A DNA stretch of 8,394 nucleotides from positions 1 to 8,394 of the forward strand of contig CAJVCM010000066.1 in NCBI GenBank assembly GCA_910595815.1. The letters are read 5' to 3'. Shown here one piece after another: positions 7,417-8,394 of this stretch; position 1 is the first letter of the stretch; the number at the start of each line of letters is the position of its first letter. The translations under genes were made by a program, and so were the position numbers. The notes beneath the pieces were generated by a model. It saw nothing but the letters and a program-made list of their open reading frames with translations. It had not been told where the DNA came from and ran no database searches. The stretch is from Candidatus Thioglobus plumae. Lineage in GTDB: Bacteria; Pseudomonadota; Gammaproteobacteria; PS1; Pseudothioglobaceae.

Positions 7417-7673
7417 ATAATATAATTTGCATTGGGAACCGGTATATTTCTCCCTAAGATAGATACACTCATTGCATTTTGATTATATTGGTTTTAAAGT
7501 TGTCTCCTCAAGGATAATTTTACAATGTAATCATCTCTTTTATAAAAACTAGACACTAACATTATTGACAGAATGGTTGATGAACATGCGTTTAGTTTTC
7601 TTTCTATATATGTCAGATGTGGGCGCTGAACAAGCGATTTAGCTTTTAGGTTTTATGTCTAACCCGCCTATTA

Positions 7674-7679
7674 TATAAT
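7674..7679 (+). promoter_or_regulatory. Candidate -10 element for the GGCT-fold gene
   Basis: A perfect TATAAT stands 38 bases before the ATG at 7718. The expected -35 site (about 7651-7656, TTTTAT) is a poor match to TTGACA. A start of transcription near 7686 would leave a leader of about 32 bases that includes the weak ribosome-binding sequence CAGG at 7703-7706. Confidence 0.45.
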
Positions 7680-7717
7680 CAATAATCGTATTTATTACCT
7701 ATCAGGCTGACTTACTT

Positions 7718-8077
7718 ATGAACACAACCGAATTACTTTTTTCTTATGGCACTTTACAAAATGTAGAGGTGCAGTTAGAGACGTTTGGACGAAAGTTAGT
7801 TGGCCATGATGATGCATTATTGGGTTATCAATTAGAGATGGTCGAAATTAAAGATGAAGCTGTTGTAGCGCTTAGCGGAGAGTCACATCATCCTATTGCA
7901 ATTGAAGCTTGTGATGCTACCAATGAAATACCTGGAATGGTGTTTGAAATTAGTGCAGACGAGTTGAATCATTCAGATCAATATGAAGTGAATGATTACA
8001 AACGAATTTTTGGAAATTTGAAATCAGGCAAGAAAGCCTGGGTGTATGTAAGTGCAGATGTGATCATCCGCACTTAA
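7718..8077 (+). CDS. Gamma-glutamylcyclotransferase-fold (AIG2-like) family protein
   Basis: This is a 119-residue cytoplasmic protein without signal or membrane segment. The N-terminus carries the fold's signature LLFSYGTLQ (6-14), which forms the substrate loop. It is followed by TFGRKLVGHDDALLGYQ (22-38), a subgroup pattern I recall from many bacterial members. The C-terminal half has GMVFEISADEL (73-83) and DQYEVNDYKR (87-96), in which E90 stands at the place of the catalytic glutamate in active family members. Length is normal for the family (about 110-130). Active relatives cyclise gamma-glutamyl amines or peptides to 5-oxoproline, but many bacterial members have no proven substrate, so the reaction is unproven here. 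It appears to be transcribed alone from the promoter-like site upstream, and it converges on the following minus-strand gene with an 11-bp gap and no visible terminator between them. Confidence 0.85.
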   Translation: MNTTELLFSYGTLQNVEVQLETFGRKLVGHDDALLGYQLEMVEIKDEAVVALSGESHHPIAIEACDATNEIPGMVFEISADELNHSDQYEVNDYKRIFGNLKSGKKAWVYVSADVIIRT

Positions 8078-8088
8078 ACATTAACTCT

Positions 8089-8394
8089 TTATTGTGCAGA
8101 TACGTTTGTACCGATAACAACTAAGAATTGTGCAAATGGACCCATGTTGGCCATCGCTTCTGCCATTGGACCTTCAAATGATAAAGCACCAACAAATGGA
8201 GTCATGTGATACATAGGACCGTTTTTACCAGTACCCATTTCTGCCCAACCGTCTTGTGTTGCAGACATTTTATAGTCATAGTCATAGTTCATTTTCGTAG
8301 GTAAGCCACGGTGATACTTAACAATCTTGCCAGTGCCATCAAGGTGTAACTCAGCAGTCATATCAGTGCCTTCTACAACGATCTGAAGAACCTT
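8089..8394 (-). CDS. C-terminal part of a Met-rich protein of unknown family (5' end outside window)
   Basis: The minus-strand frame is open to the window edge: upstream of the ATG at 8361 it reads K-V-L-Q-I-V-V-E-G-T-D with no stop, so the gene most likely starts outside and 101 C-terminal residues are visible. The visible part has 9 methionines, no cysteine, a YDYDY run, and a glycine/proline-rich stretch (GPMYHMTPFVGALSFEGPM) before an uncharged end, QFLVVIGTNVSAQ. I do not recognise the family and see no catalytic motif. Codon choice differs from the neighbours: all four Asn codons are AAC and all three His codons are CAC, with GGT dominant for Gly. This is typical of a highly expressed gene in an AT-rich genome. 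Reality of the gene is quite sure; its role is unknown. Confidence 0.75.
   Translation of the reverse strand, partial: KVLQIVVEGTDMTAELHLDGTGKIVKYHRGLPTKMNYDYDYKMSATQDGWAEMGTGKNGPMYHMTPFVGALSFEGPMAEAMANMGPFAQFLVVIGTNVSAQ

Larger units (their letters stand above)
7387..7717. other. Long non-coding spacer between the regulator gene and the GGCT-fold gene
   Basis: About 330 bases beyond the terminator hold no open frame that I can support. The longest plus-strand piece starting with ATG is only about 20 codons (7573-7629 or 7580-7642), with no ribosome-binding site. The spacer contains a short inverted repeat at 7405-7416, the 7-mer TTGCATT twice (7427-7433 and 7472-7478), an isolated TTGACA at 7565-7570 without a matching -10, and the likely promoter of the next gene near 7674-7679. 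It could hold an upstream regulatory region, a small RNA or decayed sequence; the sequence does not decide between these. Confidence 0.5.

Noticed and set aside
7565..7570. Perfect TTGACA as a -35 element
   Set aside because: No TATAAT-like hexamer lies 16-18 bp downstream, and the next gene is about 150 bp away.
7549..7642. Short open pieces in the spacer (ATG at 7573, 7580) that could be a tiny peptide or a transposase remnant
   Set aside because: At most about 20-27 codons, no ribosome-binding site, no recognisable motif and no terminal inverted repeats nearby.

Overview
The window looks like chromosomal DNA of an AT-rich gammaproteobacterium. The core gene ftsY lies divergent from a tandem pair of periplasmic M16 peptidase genes, an arrangement I recall from Pseudomonas-type gammaproteobacteria. 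Sampled GC is about 40-47 % in the core genes and falls to under 30 % in part of the two-component system. A TtrSR-type sensor pair together with this composition would fit a marine sulfur-oxidising lineage such as the SUP05/Thioglobus group. That placement is inference and is not proven by any marker in the window.

Layout from left to right: (1) the 3' end of a gene for a C-terminally membrane-anchored protein of unknown role (1-453); (2) a zinc-independent MDR-family oxidoreductase (461-1441); (3) ftsY on the minus strand (1431-2378), whose 3' end overlaps the MDR gene by 11 bp; (4) after only 25 bp, a plus-strand run of four tightly packed genes (2404-7357): a catalytic M16 zinc peptidase, its non-catalytic M16 partner, a membrane histidine kinase with a PhnD-like periplasmic sensor domain (TtrS type), and a FixJ/TtrR-type response regulator; (5) a 360-bp non-coding gap with a likely terminator, a short inverted repeat and a plausible promoter; (6) a small gamma-glutamylcyclotransferase-fold gene (7718-8077); (7) on the minus strand, the 3' end of a Met-rich protein of unknown family with codon use typical of high expression (8089-8394, running off the window).

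Working together: the two M16 subunits should form one periplasmic heterodimer, with the zinc site on the first subunit and the substrate-binding R/Y pair on the second. The kinase and regulator form a complete phosphorelay from a periplasmic ligand to a LuxR-type DNA-binding output. By family this ligand would be tetrathionate, thiosulfate or a related small anion. No tetrathionate reductase or other obvious target gene lies in the window, so the output is unknown. The most unusual point is that the sensor pair is packed directly against the M16 pair, with a clear drop in GC, which suggests a later insertion next to an old conserved block.

No tRNA, rRNA, CRISPR array or recognisable insertion sequence was seen.
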